Source: a bacterium
Lineage (GTDB): Bacteria; Elusimicrobiota; Elusimicrobia; UBA1565; UBA9628
NCBI GenBank assembly: GCA_021822495.1
Contig: JAKAQO010000003.1
Location: 124,001 to 188,000, forward strand
Direction of reading: 5' to 3'
DNA length: 64,000 nt
The notes under the pieces are model-generated. The model searched no databases. It was not told the origin of the DNA and saw only the letters and a list, made by a program, of their open reading frames with translations. This document shows, in pieces, positions 33,301-40,426 of the stretch. Position 1 is the first letter of the stretch, and each line of letters begins with the position of its first letter. The translations under genes and the position numbers were made by a program.

Positions 33301-35375
33301 GCGACCGAGATCGTCTGCGCGAAACCCTAGCATCTGAAGAGATAAAGAATATACTTTCAGCACATTACCCTATAAACCGTGAAAACATAGATCGTATCCG
33401 ATCTACAGTAACCTTAGTAAATAGTCTCAATAAATTGCCCTTGGCTGACAAATGGATAGAGTTATTATTGGAGCATGATTGTAGACGGGTAATTGAAGAA
33501 GTTAGCAGTGCTCTTCAGAATTTGAATACCCCATTGATCCAGGCTATGGAGAGTATTAATAAGATTGAATCTCTTTGTCATAATTCAACTCCAATGTTGC
33601 GTGATAATACACTTATTGGAGTTATTGAGCGCTTAGAAAAGGCGTTGAGCAATCCTGCGGCTCTTGGAGTTCTTATTGACTTTTTGCGGGCAGAAGAACA
33701 TGTTATAAGGGTTGGAGCAGGTCCTGTTTTGGATGCGTATAGGAGTGCGAAGATTCCGTTCAAGAAACTCGAAATGATTTATAGCTTTTCGGTTTACAAT
33801 TCTATTTTAAAGGCTGCTCAAGAAAAATTTCCTCAACTCAAAGAATCTGTCAGTTTCCAATTTAAAGAGCTTCGGGAACGGTTTGTTCAGATCGAAAATG
33901 AGCTTTTAGATCTTCGTCGAAAAAAGATTGCTAGTCAATTATTGTCTCGAAGTATAAACAAGGGCACCTCCAGCGGCAAGGCAAGCGACCTAACTCAGTT
34001 AGGTCTAATCATCCATGAACTTTCTAAACAAAGGAAACATATCTCTATTCGTGAACTGCTTTCCCGTGCTGGAAGCGCTATACGACAGATGAAACCATGC
34101 TTTATGATGAGCCCGCTCTCTGTGGCACAGTTTCTTTCTGGAGATTTTACATTTGATGTAGTCATTATGGATGAAGCATCTCAGTTGCGGCCAGAGGATG
34201 CTGTTGGTGCCGTGATGCGGGCAAAACAAGTTGTTATTGTTGGTGATCCCAAGCAACTACCTCCGACAAATTTCTTTAATTTTTCTGATGATGCGCCATC
34301 TATTGATACGGCTGAAGATGTAGACAGCAATGTTGATCAGGAATCCATCCTTGACTTGGCTTATCGCTCATTCCGTCCAGTCCGTCGTCTCCGTTGGCAT
34401 TATAGATCACGACATGAATCTTTGATCGCTTTCTCCAACCATGCCTTTTACGATAAAAATTTAATCATATTCCCTTCGCCATTTCCCGGACTAACACACG
34501 GCATAAAATTCATTCCTGTTGATGGACTTTATGATAAGCGAAAAAACTTGCCTGAAGCACAGAAGATCGTTGAGGATGTAATTAAATTTATGGAAGAGCA
34601 TCCTGATCGAAGCTTAGGCATTGTTTCAATAAATCAGGAACAACGTGATCTAATCGCGGAGCTGATTGAAACAAGAACCATCCACGATCCTATAATCCAG
34701 AAGTACCTTAGCAAATGGCAAGAATCCTTGGAGCCATTTTTTGTAAAGAATCTTGAGAATGTTCAGGGTGATGAGAGAGATGTCATCGTGATCTCCACTG
34801 TCTATGGGAAGGATACAAACGGTAATCTTTTCCAGCGGTTTGGTCCTATAAATGGTGTGATGGGACACAGGCGACTAAATGTTTTGTTTACACGCGCCAA
34901 GGAGCAAATGCTCGTTTTTTCCTCAATTAATCCGGAGGAAATAATAACAGATAATAAAAGCTCCGAAGGACTTCGTGCGTTCAAGGAATTTCTTAAGTTT
35001 GCAAAAAATCGGCGTTTAGACACAGAAACTCAAGTGGATTCCAATCGTGAGCCGGATTCTGATTTCGAAGTATTTGTGATGGAGAGGCTTCGCGAAAAAG
35101 GATATCAAGTTGTCCCTCAGGTAGGGGTAGCTGGATACTCAATTGATCTGGCTGTTCAGGATCCGCATCTACCCAGTAAATACGTGCTCGGAATTGAGTG
35201 CGACGGTGCCACCTACCATTCAGCAAAATGTGCTCGCGATCGCGATAAGACTCGGCAGGAAATTCTTGAAAAACTCGGCTGGACAATTCATCGCATATGG
35301 TCAACAGATTGGTTTCAGCATACAGATAGGGAACTTGCCAAGGTCCTAGAACTCTTACCACCTATTGCCGCATAA
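30312..35375 (+). CDS. DUF4011 SF1 helicase with C-terminal restriction-endonuclease-like domain
   Basis: A 1687-aa protein. The N-terminal DUF4011 region shows LRDKLLDRSKRNPLISFRHS. The helicase has Walker A QGPPGTGKSQT (about 377), DVVIMDEASQL (about 1285), VIVGDPKQLPPT (about 1309), VQGDERDVIVIST (about 1483) and LNVLFTRAKEQM (about 1521), with a roughly 850-residue helical insertion between the first two. The C-terminal 110 residues are an MTES_1575/Vsr-like nuclease: YSIDLAVQDP, GIECDGATYHSA, ARDRDKTRQEILEKLGW, HRIWSTDWF. The DUF3320 domain often found last in this family is absent. Such proteins are typical of defence islands and probably unwind and cut invading DNA. AT-rich relative to the host. 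Confidence 0.88.
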   Translation: MNERFIKNVVEKLRDKLLDRSKRNPLISFRHSERSRKQIRIVNLLIDQAFAALETLKSIAIQPLPSFESPDEQMPEFIEALKRVKQEDKDYLNAVKALGEKPPTKSLLKLERKLRDQLRSSLSMAPIKNSPEEYAKILGISPNYDLSKGPYKGVRKQLQTILYSDDLERKLSGIYEQAHLSESETGINTLQFAFGFLEWYENENSEEPIYSPLTLYPVQINREISNGEYVYTVSSREEDLSDNICLLERLKEDFAINPLRLKKEESPEHYLARFEILIKKHRSWKVHKFITLSFFSFAKLVMYHDLESALSTKLPDNSVLSKLIEGTESLNNTSFAEDYEVDKPEINSRLQDVILDADSSQLSAIVDVLEGENIVIQGPPGTGKSQTITNIIAVAIAAGKSVLFIAEKRAALEVVKKRLDDVGLGTFCLELHSNKTRKTDVLASLKDWTNQQHSHGKKLIPIEARLAAHLNQIKNTIGDYVSVLHTPFGKTGETLHSILWMALRLRYEASELPPQLSDVTIGNATELTKSDIQKNQDALRALEIHLKANLSDYPSIEVHPWYGLAQANHSPDDSKLLQVYIADSIKTLKDLFKSVSVIRHFGKSLELLSVNEIQKLVNAISNGFIIEQNAAFDIAHVINENLDSVKKALENTEALWITERELAGYIDSDADNRVQVKDITELSNLVQRLDITIFSPAEIPSLIGPAQDILNNWTELQAIIARIANILSIDSRALTFRHVNWLLLAIGFAKEASSRILEYRHPAILNPDNCVPIAIAVRPIKRLRDEREFLGNVFKKTISISRKDISAAATCLGNFTLLSFFQRRYWAARRLYYSIAISSKHVSNRHMSQMLERLISFQDDLEQFELDQKLKNILGDLWNGIDSDIEGISEMASWSKKVAEEFPTYDDFSKKIRKWLFEAQPGEIALLKEFANHPLRELFLDIISPRRVSPRKQFIDELNERSERVIGLTRVNALCRLIGLRSNLRFEEILKIKKTASDRDRLRETLASEEIKNILSAHYPINRENIDRIRSTVTLVNSLNKLPLADKWIELLLEHDCRRVIEEVSSALQNLNTPLIQAMESINKIESLCHNSTPMLRDNTLIGVIERLEKALSNPAALGVLIDFLRAEEHVIRVGAGPVLDAYRSAKIPFKKLEMIYSFSVYNSILKAAQEKFPQLKESVSFQFKELRERFVQIENELLDLRRKKIASQLLSRSINKGTSSGKASDLTQLGLIIHELSKQRKHISIRELLSRAGSAIRQMKPCFMMSPLSVAQFLSGDFTFDVVIMDEASQLRPEDAVGAVMRAKQVVIVGDPKQLPPTNFFNFSDDAPSIDTAEDVDSNVDQESILDLAYRSFRPVRRLRWHYRSRHESLIAFSNHAFYDKNLIIFPSPFPGLTHGIKFIPVDGLYDKRKNLPEAQKIVEDVIKFMEEHPDRSLGIVSINQEQRDLIAELIETRTIHDPIIQKYLSKWQESLEPFFVKNLENVQGDERDVIVISTVYGKDTNGNLFQRFGPINGVMGHRRLNVLFTRAKEQMLVFSSINPEEIITDNKSSEGLRAFKEFLKFAKNRRLDTETQVDSNREPDSDFEVFVMERLREKGYQVVPQVGVAGYSIDLAVQDPHLPSKYVLGIECDGATYHSAKCARDRDKTRQEILEKLGWTIHRIWSTDWFQHTDRELAKVLELLPPIAA

Positions 35376-35625
35376 CAATCCGCGCTCTTTTCGGTGCTGA
35401 TTAACCTGCAAAGTCGCTTCAAGGGCTCTTTACGGCGAAGGAGAGTTCAAGCGACAGGAGGAGATGGAATTGACTCCGGAATCAGAAAATACGAGAACAC
35501 TCCTCAAATTTGCTCAATGCTATGAAGCATAGCTAAAAAATAAAGACCGTCGAGAAAAGGCTCATCTGTGACACGGACGGTGTTAGAGGCAATCGAAGAT
35601 GGAGCTGAAACTAAAAATCGCCTCT

Positions 35626-36297
35626 TTAAGATTTCTTTTTAAGCCAGTCATCTAAGGCAGGGTTGACTCTAATTGTATCATCGCTTGAATTACACGTTTT
35701 GTCGTGAACTTTGCATTTAGCATTGTGTTTCATCATTTCTTGCGAATTGGCAATTAGATGGGCGCGAGAAGTTCTTGCCTTAGAAGCATCCTCGATATAA
35801 CCTCGCAAGTCTTCTACGGTTTTCGGGTAAGTCCGTACTCGCGCATAGCAGTTGATATCTTCTGATTTCCAATTGTCCGTCAGCCGTTGGGGCAAATGAG
35901 CTAACCCTTTTACTGACGGAAGAAAAATTCCCAAGACCCCATTTGGTAAAGAATTATTTTCCTGTCTTAAAGAGGCTTTCAACTCCCAATCAACATACCG
36001 CCGGCTATGCGTACAGCTGCCAATTAAAACAATGGTTACAGTGGAATCAGAAAGATATTTAGAACGAATCTGGCGCATAATATACTCAGGGTCGCTACTA
36101 TTGACAAAATCGCCCTGCCCAAGCAGTCCTACGACTTTGGGTATAAAAACATTATCACCTTCGGGACCGAAGGTCTTTATAAAATTTTCAACTTCCAACT
36201 TATCGCCTTCATGATAAGAAATAAATACGGAGCATGGAACTTGTGAATTATACAAGTGGGCTCTAAGGGCATCTAATCTATTGGAAGTCGTTCCCAT
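35626..36297 (-). CDS. TIR-like protein (MTH538 / ThsB-type)
   Basis: A 223-aa protein with a TIR-like domain from about 20 to 130: CSVFISYHEGDKLEVENFI at the first strand, then YIMRQIRSKYLSDSTVTIVLIG and SRRYVDWELKASLRQE, whose Trp-Glu position matches the catalytic Glu of MTH538/ThsB domains. In Thoeris systems ThsB senses phage and makes an ADP-ribose-derived signal. The C-terminal 90 residues have clustered His/Cys (HNAKCKVHDKTCNSS), possibly metal-binding. No ThsA (SIR2-SLOG) or macro effector is adjacent; the small membrane protein 20 bp upstream is the obvious partner. GGAG precedes the ATG. Confidence 0.8.
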   Translation of the reverse strand: MGTTSNRLDALRAHLYNSQVPCSVFISYHEGDKLEVENFIKTFGPEGDNVFIPKVVGLLGQGDFVNSSDPEYIMRQIRSKYLSDSTVTIVLIGSCTHSRRYVDWELKASLRQENNSLPNGVLGIFLPSVKGLAHLPQRLTDNWKSEDINCYARVRTYPKTVEDLRGYIEDASKARTSRAHLIANSQEMMKHNAKCKVHDKTCNSSDDTIRVNPALDDWLKKKS

Positions 36298-36317
36298 TTG
36301 TTTTCTCCATAGGCTGT

Positions 36318-36731
36318 CTAACAGAAATTATAAGTCATCATCGAAATTAAGATAAGCGTGGCAATCAGGACACCATAGAAAATCAACAAAGTATTAGAGA
36401 TGATCGCACAGGCCCAGCAGTGAACTTCTTGCATTACCGAATTGGTATCCATCGAATAATCGGTGTTACCCACACCCTTTCGAGTCAGGTCATAAAGTCT
36501 TCGGAACAAGCGTTCCTGCCATAGAAAATACCCATCTAAAATCCAGAACGCAATAACGGGAACAAAGGTGATTAGCACGAATACCGGATCTGATTTATCG
36601 GCCGCAAGAGCAAAAAGCCCAGCAACAAGCGTTACGGTCCAAGCTTTTATAGTAAAAGAATTTTGGGCCATTCGGCTTATGACGGCTTGAATCATTTCGA
36701 GGTGGCGCAATTTCTTCTCGTCGGAGTCCAC
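36318..36731 (-). CDS. Small membrane protein paired with the TIR-like protein
   Basis: A 137-aa protein: an amphipathic N-terminus (LRHLEMIQAVISRMAQNSF), two membrane helices (about 28-44 and 48-70, the latter ending in FWILDGYFLWQERLF), a short polar loop, then a third helix (about 107-131). I recall this type as recurring next to TIR-like genes, but no function is assigned. It could be the membrane-damaging effector answering a nucleotide signal from the TIR protein. GTG start; a TATAAT 7 nt upstream implies a leaderless mRNA. Confidence 0.7.
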   Translation of the reverse strand: MDSDEKKLRHLEMIQAVISRMAQNSFTIKAWTVTLVAGLFALAADKSDPVFVLITFVPVIAFWILDGYFLWQERLFRRLYDLTRKGVGNTDYSMDTNSVMQEVHCWACAIISNTLLIFYGVLIATLILISMMTYNFC

Positions 36732-36738
36732 GAATACA

Positions 36739-36762
36739 ATTATAGCTCTTTAAGGGTATAAT
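36739..36762. promoter_or_regulatory. Face-to-face -10 hexamers of a divergent defence gene pair
   Basis: The 36 bp between the membrane protein gene and the TIR gene hold two perfect TATAAT hexamers: 36744-36739 (minus strand, 7 nt from the GTG at 36731) and 36757-36762 (plus strand, 5 nt from the ATG at 36768). Both transcripts would be leaderless. No good -35 is seen for either, so an activator or an extended interaction may be needed. Confidence 0.6.
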
Positions 36763-36767
36763 TAATT

Positions 36768-37349
36768 ATGCCCTTATTTATTAAATCCCAGCTTCAGAAA
36801 CTTGCGAAATCTCTGGAAAAATCTTCTGCACAAATTCTTAAGAATTCCGCCGAAACCACATCAGATTATAATCAGTTCGACATATTCCTATCGCATTCTT
36901 CTATGGATGCCGATGCGATCCTTGGATTAAAAAATCAACTGGAGAATTTTGGCTACTCCGTTTACGTTGATTGGATTGTCGATCTAAAAATGGATCGACA
37001 ACGCGTAACAAGAGCCATTGCTGACCTAATTCGGAAAAGGATGCGACAATGTAAATGCTTGTTTTATGTGCCGTCCGATAACGCAAAGACATCGGTATGG
37101 ATGCCCTGGGAACTGGGCTATTTTGATGGGTTAGATAGAGTTAAGTCAATGAATATTGATGGAAAAGTGGCGATCTGTCCTTTGGCAAATGAAGAAGTCT
37201 ATGATTATAAGGGTCATGAATATCTTGGACTCTATCCATTTATATCCGCAGACAAACCACAGGGTGGTGAGAAACCTATTTTATGGGTCAATAGAACTCA
37301 AAAAACATACATATCCTTTAAGAAGTGGCTCGCGGGACATCAACTTTAA
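36768..37349 (+). CDS. TIR-domain protein
   Basis: A 193-aa protein. A helical N-terminal segment of about 30 residues, then a TIR domain: NQFDIFLSHSSMDADAIL, a GYSVYVDWIVD strand, ADLIRKRMRQCKCLFYVPS and VWMPWELGYFDGL, where the Glu after Pro-Trp is the expected NADase catalytic residue. The domain class includes NAD-consuming effectors of prokaryotic defence. It faces the membrane protein/TIR-like pair divergently across 36 bp, so a joint system is plausible. The last 69 bp overlap a remnant DUF1016 gene on the other strand. Confidence 0.82.
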   Translation: MPLFIKSQLQKLAKSLEKSSAQILKNSAETTSDYNQFDIFLSHSSMDADAILGLKNQLENFGYSVYVDWIVDLKMDRQRVTRAIADLIRKRMRQCKCLFYVPSDNAKTSVWMPWELGYFDGLDRVKSMNIDGKVAICPLANEEVYDYKGHEYLGLYPFISADKPQGGEKPILWVNRTQKTYISFKKWLAGHQL

Positions 37350-37727
37350 ATCATGTCCGCAGTGGTCAGAAAAATGGGGAAGTGCCTCATCCCATGTGTT
37401 TTTATGCCAACGCCGGGAAAAGCCACGCAGTGCGTGACCTTTTTCTAGGCCAAGCAAGTCATCGTAAACCAGATAGAATTGCCTGAATGTTTTCAGATTG
37501 GTAAGTCCGTAACCGGAACGATAGTCCTCCTTCAAGCGTTCGGCCAAGACTCGCATCAACCGCTCTCCATATGCGGCTCTCTGGCTGCCTTTCTGCTCTT
37601 CCTCTACAATCTCGCGGCCAATGAGCCAATTTGAAACCACCTGCGCCGTGTTGACCGAACGCGCCGCGCCCGCGCGGGCCGATTCAATGATGCCCTTAAT
37701 TCGCTCGTAAAGAGGCGGTTTATTCAT
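37281..37727 (-). pseudogene. DUF1016 (YhcG-type) nuclease gene, N-terminal remnant
   Basis: Residues 1-90 match the DUF1016 N-terminal domain: ARSVNTAQVVSNWLIGREIVEEEQKG, YGERLMRVLAERLKEDYRSGYG, TNLKTFRQFYLVY. The C-terminal PD-(D/E)XK nuclease half (about 200 aa more in intact members) is missing, and the last 40 or so residues, which overlap the end of the TIR gene antisense, look non-homologous. The gene was probably cut when the TIR-side cargo inserted. Confidence 0.7.
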
Positions 37728-37785
37728 CGCGTCTTCTCCTATCTAGCATTACGGAAAGCCTCACGGAACCAAACCTGCTTTTTGA

Positions 37786-37802
37786 ATGATAATCATTATC
37801 AT
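37786..37802. promoter_or_regulatory. Fur-box-like perfect palindrome
   Basis: ATGATAATCATTATCAT is a 17-bp perfect palindrome containing the 7-1-7 Fur consensus TGATAATnATTATCA exactly. It lies 59 bp upstream of the DUF1016 remnant start. No iron gene is adjacent. It may be bound by a Fur-family or another palindrome-binding regulator. Confidence 0.45.
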
Positions 37803-37831
37803 CCAAGGTTCCTCAAATAAAACATATTTTC

Positions 37832-37984
37832 TCAATTATTCGCCAAGGCTTTTTCCAACAGCAAAGCAATCATGTTACTGAAAGAACGCCGCTCCTTTTG
37901 GGCGCAGGCAAGCACCTTCCTGTTAAGACTTTCTGGAATTGAAGCCGAAATTCTGACTAATTTCTCAACCGGATTTTGTCGCAT
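37832..37984 (-). CDS. Small ribbon-helix-helix protein
   Basis: A 50-aa protein: MRQNPVEKLVRISASIPESL then NRKVLACAQKERRSFSNMIALLLEKALANN. The short strand KLVRISASIP followed by two helices, with ERRSFSNMIALLLEKAL matching the Arc/CopG second helix, is a classic RHH DNA-binding fold. It lies opposite the consensus promoter of the GIY-YIG-like gene and may repress it through the repeated TGATGTATA in that promoter. No toxin is adjacent. Confidence 0.7.
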   Translation of the reverse strand: MRQNPVEKLVRISASIPESLNRKVLACAQKERRSFSNMIALLLEKALANN

Positions 37985-37999
37985 TTAATTATCCCCCAC

Positions 38000-38028
38000 T
38001 TGACAAATTAAGCATTGTGATGTATAAT
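38000..38028 (+). promoter_or_regulatory. Consensus sigma-70 promoter
   Basis: TTGACA (38000-38005), exactly 17 nt, TATAAT (38023-38028), with direct repeats of GATGTATA around the -10. It starts about 16 bp from the divergent RHH gene and drives the GIY-YIG-like gene with a 5' leader of roughly 75 nt holding the inverted repeat ATGTA-TCT-TACAT. Being full consensus it should be strong unless repressed. Confidence 0.75.
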
Positions 38029-38111
38029 GATGTATATAGTAATTTAAAGAGCCTCTAAAATGTATCTTACATAATTTTTTAAAAAATGAAAAATCAATGG
38101 AGAAATTAAAA

Positions 38112-38618
38112 ATGAAAAACAAAAATACCGGAGAAAAGAAAATTAAGCGCAAAAGAAAAAATACCCTGTCAATTGAAAATAATCCCGCCATCTGGGTCGA
38201 ACGAAGTTTTATTCACCTTCAGGAGCCAAATAGAGTCGTCTATTTTATTTTGGGCTCAAAGCCCATTCCCTATCCTAACGGAGCCAGCTCCAGAATTCTC
38301 TATATCGGAGAAAGCAGCAGAAAAGACTTATCAGAGCGTCCATTGGAGTCTCTTAAGGAACACGCCGTTGAATTTCTAAATATTCGCGGCATGAAATATT
38401 TAACGGTTATCTGCGTGCGACTTCGGGCTCGACAAAAAATCAAAATGTCAAAGCTCCTTCAAGACGCCCTATTATTTGAGTTTAAGGCTCTTTACGGCGC
38501 GCTTCCTAAAGGAAATTCCCAGAGCGGAACTGAGCATAAACATTGGCCCATCGAGAGATTAAGGGAAATTCTCAGAAAATACGAAAAGGCATCTGGTGCC
38601 GATATCCGCTCAAAATAA
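38112..38618 (+). CDS. GIY-YIG-like nuclease-fold protein (tentative)
   Basis: A 168-aa protein with a very basic N-terminus (about 20 residues rich in Lys/Arg), then RVVYFILGSKPI, ILYIGESSRKDLSERPLESL, a helix with RARQKIKMSKLLQDALLFEFK and YGALPKGNSQS. The spacing of YFI..LYIGES, a downstream Arg, a late Glu and a final Asn matches GIY-YIG domains, although the classical GIY is YFI. The ATG at 38112 is chosen for a GGAGA 9 nt upstream; an ATG at 38097 is possible. The role in the element is unknown. Confidence 0.5.
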   Translation: MKNKNTGEKKIKRKRKNTLSIENNPAIWVERSFIHLQEPNRVVYFILGSKPIPYPNGASSRILYIGESSRKDLSERPLESLKEHAVEFLNIRGMKYLTVICVRLRARQKIKMSKLLQDALLFEFKALYGALPKGNSQSGTEHKHWPIERLREILRKYEKASGADIRSK

Positions 38619-38685
38619 AAAAAGGGAGAAATTATGAATAAAAGAAAAATAAATATTCCGAATAAAAAATTAATTTTTGTGAAAA

Positions 38686-38714
38686 TTGTCGTTTTTAACT
38701 TTTCCGCGTATAAC
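38686..38714 (+). promoter_or_regulatory. Promoter of the first excisionase-like gene
   Basis: TTGTCG (38686-38691), 17 nt, TATAAC (38709-38714), preceded by GAAAA and with CCGCG directly before the -10. It closely resembles the promoter at 38980-39008. Transcription would start about 33 nt before the ATG of the excisionase-like gene, leaving room for its AGGAGG. Confidence 0.6.
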
Positions 38715-38754
38715 CAAAGAAGGGTGAATTTAAATCCCCCTTCAGGAGGACGAT

Positions 38755-38955
38755 ATGCGGAAAGAAGAAACAGCTCATCAGGTGGAACCGTTATGGACCA
38801 TCGAAGAAGTGGCGCAATATTTATCGCTCAGCCCTTTCACTATTCGGCGAATGTCGCGGCAGGGGCGATTGCCCGCGATTCGCCTTGGACGTCAATGGCG
38901 ATTTTCCGGGACGGCCATCAAGAATTGGGTTCTAAAAAATCAAATAAAAAAATAG
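38755..38955 (+). CDS. Excisionase-family DNA-binding protein
   Basis: A 66-aa HTH_17 protein: WTIEEVAQYLSLSPFTIRRM then GRLPAIRLGRQWRFSGTAIKNWV, the standard MerR-like wing arrangement of Xis proteins. AGGAGG lies 6 nt before the ATG. As a small basic DNA binder next to an integrase it likely directs excision or regulates the element. Confidence 0.88.
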   Translation: MRKEETAHQVEPLWTIEEVAQYLSLSPFTIRRMSRQGRLPAIRLGRQWRFSGTAIKNWVLKNQIKK

Positions 38956-38979
38956 CCGAAATATGGGTATTTTTGAAAT

Positions 38980-39008
38980 TTGTCAAAAATTCATTTCGCG
39001 CGTATAAT
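38980..39008 (+). promoter_or_regulatory. Promoter of the second excisionase-like gene
   Basis: TTGTCA (38980-38985), 17 nt, TATAAT (39003-39008), then AAGC and the ATG at 39013: a leaderless transcript. The upstream GAAATT and the CGCGCG before the -10 repeat features of the promoter at 38686-38714, suggesting duplication or common control. Confidence 0.65.
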
Positions 39009-39012
39009 AAGC

Positions 39013-39339
39013 ATGACCGAACAACTAAATTCTACTTTGGCCGCGAGCCCCTCGCAGATCAGCGCAGAGATTTCGCATTGTCCGACTTGTCGTTGCTCAG
39101 CTGGATTAAATCCCGCCCCAATTATTCCAGCTTTTCCAGCCCAGGAACACAACTTACTCACAATGAAGGAAGCCGCGCAAAAATTACGAATGAATTATTT
39201 TTGGCTCGCGAGAAATTGGAAAAAAATGGGACTTCATCCAACCAATTTTGGCCATGGCCGTTTCTTTGATGAAAAAGAAATTAATGACTATATTTTGGAT
39301 CACCGCTACAGCTATAAGGGAAGGCCGAGGAAAAAATAG
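39013..39339 (+). CDS. Second excisionase-like HTH protein
   Basis: A 108-aa protein. The N-terminal half contains CPTCRC, a possible metal knuckle, and a Pro-rich linker. The C-terminal half is MerR-like: LLTMKEAAQKLRMNYFWLARNWKKMGLHPTNFGHGRFFDEKEINDYI. The ATG at 39013 is favoured because a TATAAT lies 4 nt upstream. It lies 17 bp before the integrase and is probably co-transcribed with it. Confidence 0.75.
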   Translation: MTEQLNSTLAASPSQISAEISHCPTCRCSAGLNPAPIIPAFPAQEHNLLTMKEAAQKLRMNYFWLARNWKKMGLHPTNFGHGRFFDEKEINDYILDHRYSYKGRPRKK

Positions 39340-39356
39340 ATGTCTGGGGAAATCCA

Positions 39357-40415
39357 GTGAAAGTACTGAGAAACGGCGACAAAGTGTCTCTCGAATATCG
39401 CTATCAGGGTCTGTACATTCGCCGAAGCGTTTCTCTAGACGCGTTAACGATTTTTTTAAACGGCGAACAGCCTGCCGAATCAAATTTATGCGTAGGCCAA
39501 GAACCTATGACTTTTGAAAAATTTTGCGATAAAACTTATCTTCCAATGAACGCTCGGCATCGGCTTAAAGATTCATCCTACCAGCGCGAATTAGGGCTTA
39601 TACATGCGCTTAAGAGATTCTTTTCTAAAACCAAACTTCACGAGATCACGCGCAAGGATTGGGAAGAGTATAAGGATCAGCGGCTCTCAGGGCGTCTCTC
39701 GGCCAAAGCAAAACCCTGCGCTCAAGGGACAGTACTTAAAGAATTTAAGTGCTTGCGGACTATTCTTCAATATGCAACCGATATGGAATTGATTCAACGC
39801 AACGTCCTTTCCGATATCAAGAAACCTGGCCTGGTGGATGGAAATCGCGCCGAAGTCTGGTTGACTAAGGACGAAATCAAAAAATTACTTCCGCATTTCG
39901 AAGAGAATCACAAACTTTTTGCCGAATTCAGAATCTGGACCGGAGCAAGGCCGGGAGAGGCAAGCCAATTCGGGCGAGAGAATATAAATTGGGAACGGGG
40001 CGAAATTTCGTTATTAAACTCAAAACAAAAAAAGGGCTCGCGACGCCTCACACATCGGTATTTGAAAATCAAATCGCTGGGACCGCGTTTTGAGGAGCTT
40101 CTTAAAAGTTTGGTTCCGCATCCAGTCAGCAGGCTCTTTTTCTGTCACCAAGATACGGGAAAGCCCTATTCAAGAATACACCTCGCGCGAGTTTTCAAGA
40201 AAGCTTTGCAAAAATCAGGAATAAATAAAAAAGCGGTGGCTTATGATCTTAGAGGAACATTCGCGGTCCATCGCGCAATGGTCGTGCGAAATTTCAGGCA
40301 ACTTCAAGTTGAGCTTGGACATGCTTCACCGGAATCGATTCAGCACTACCTGAATCAGGCCACGCATTTCGATCCAAAAGAGTCCATTTTTTACGGGATT
40401 GAGGGACTCAAATGA
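39357..40415 (+). CDS. Tyrosine-type site-specific integrase
   Basis: A 352-aa recombinase. N-terminal core-binding region about 50-150 (TFEKFCDKTYLPMNARHRL), catalytic region about 165-345: ArgI in TGARPGEASQF, Lys in LNSKQKKGSRR, box II YDLRGTFAVHRA (Tyr in the HxxR His position), GH in VELGHASPE, and the nucleophile Tyr in SIQHYLNQ. It probably recombines the 45-bp tRNA-Glu sites. GTG start, tightly behind the HTH gene. Placing the integrase next to its att/tRNA end is standard for such elements. Confidence 0.92.
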   Translation: MKVLRNGDKVSLEYRYQGLYIRRSVSLDALTIFLNGEQPAESNLCVGQEPMTFEKFCDKTYLPMNARHRLKDSSYQRELGLIHALKRFFSKTKLHEITRKDWEEYKDQRLSGRLSAKAKPCAQGTVLKEFKCLRTILQYATDMELIQRNVLSDIKKPGLVDGNRAEVWLTKDEIKKLLPHFEENHKLFAEFRIWTGARPGEASQFGRENINWERGEISLLNSKQKKGSRRLTHRYLKIKSLGPRFEELLKSLVPHPVSRLFFCHQDTGKPYSRIHLARVFKKALQKSGINKKAVAYDLRGTFAVHRAMVVRNFRQLQVELGHASPESIQHYLNQATHFDPKESIFYGIEGLK

Positions 40416-40426
40416 CACTGAAAAAA

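Noticed and set aside
35464-35532. 22-codon ORF preceded by GGAGG after the helicase gene
   Set aside because: The purine run is too close to the ATG and there is no overlap or conservation evidence; not supported.
35626-36297. Calling the locus a complete Thoeris system
   Set aside because: Only a ThsB-type protein is visible; no ThsA with SIR2/SLOG or macro-membrane effector is in the element, so the name is not justified.
38634-39269. 211-codon open frame with a GGGAG before its ATG
   Set aside because: It runs out of frame through two clear excisionase-like genes that have their own promoters and HTH motifs; its translation shows no domain and an odd composition.
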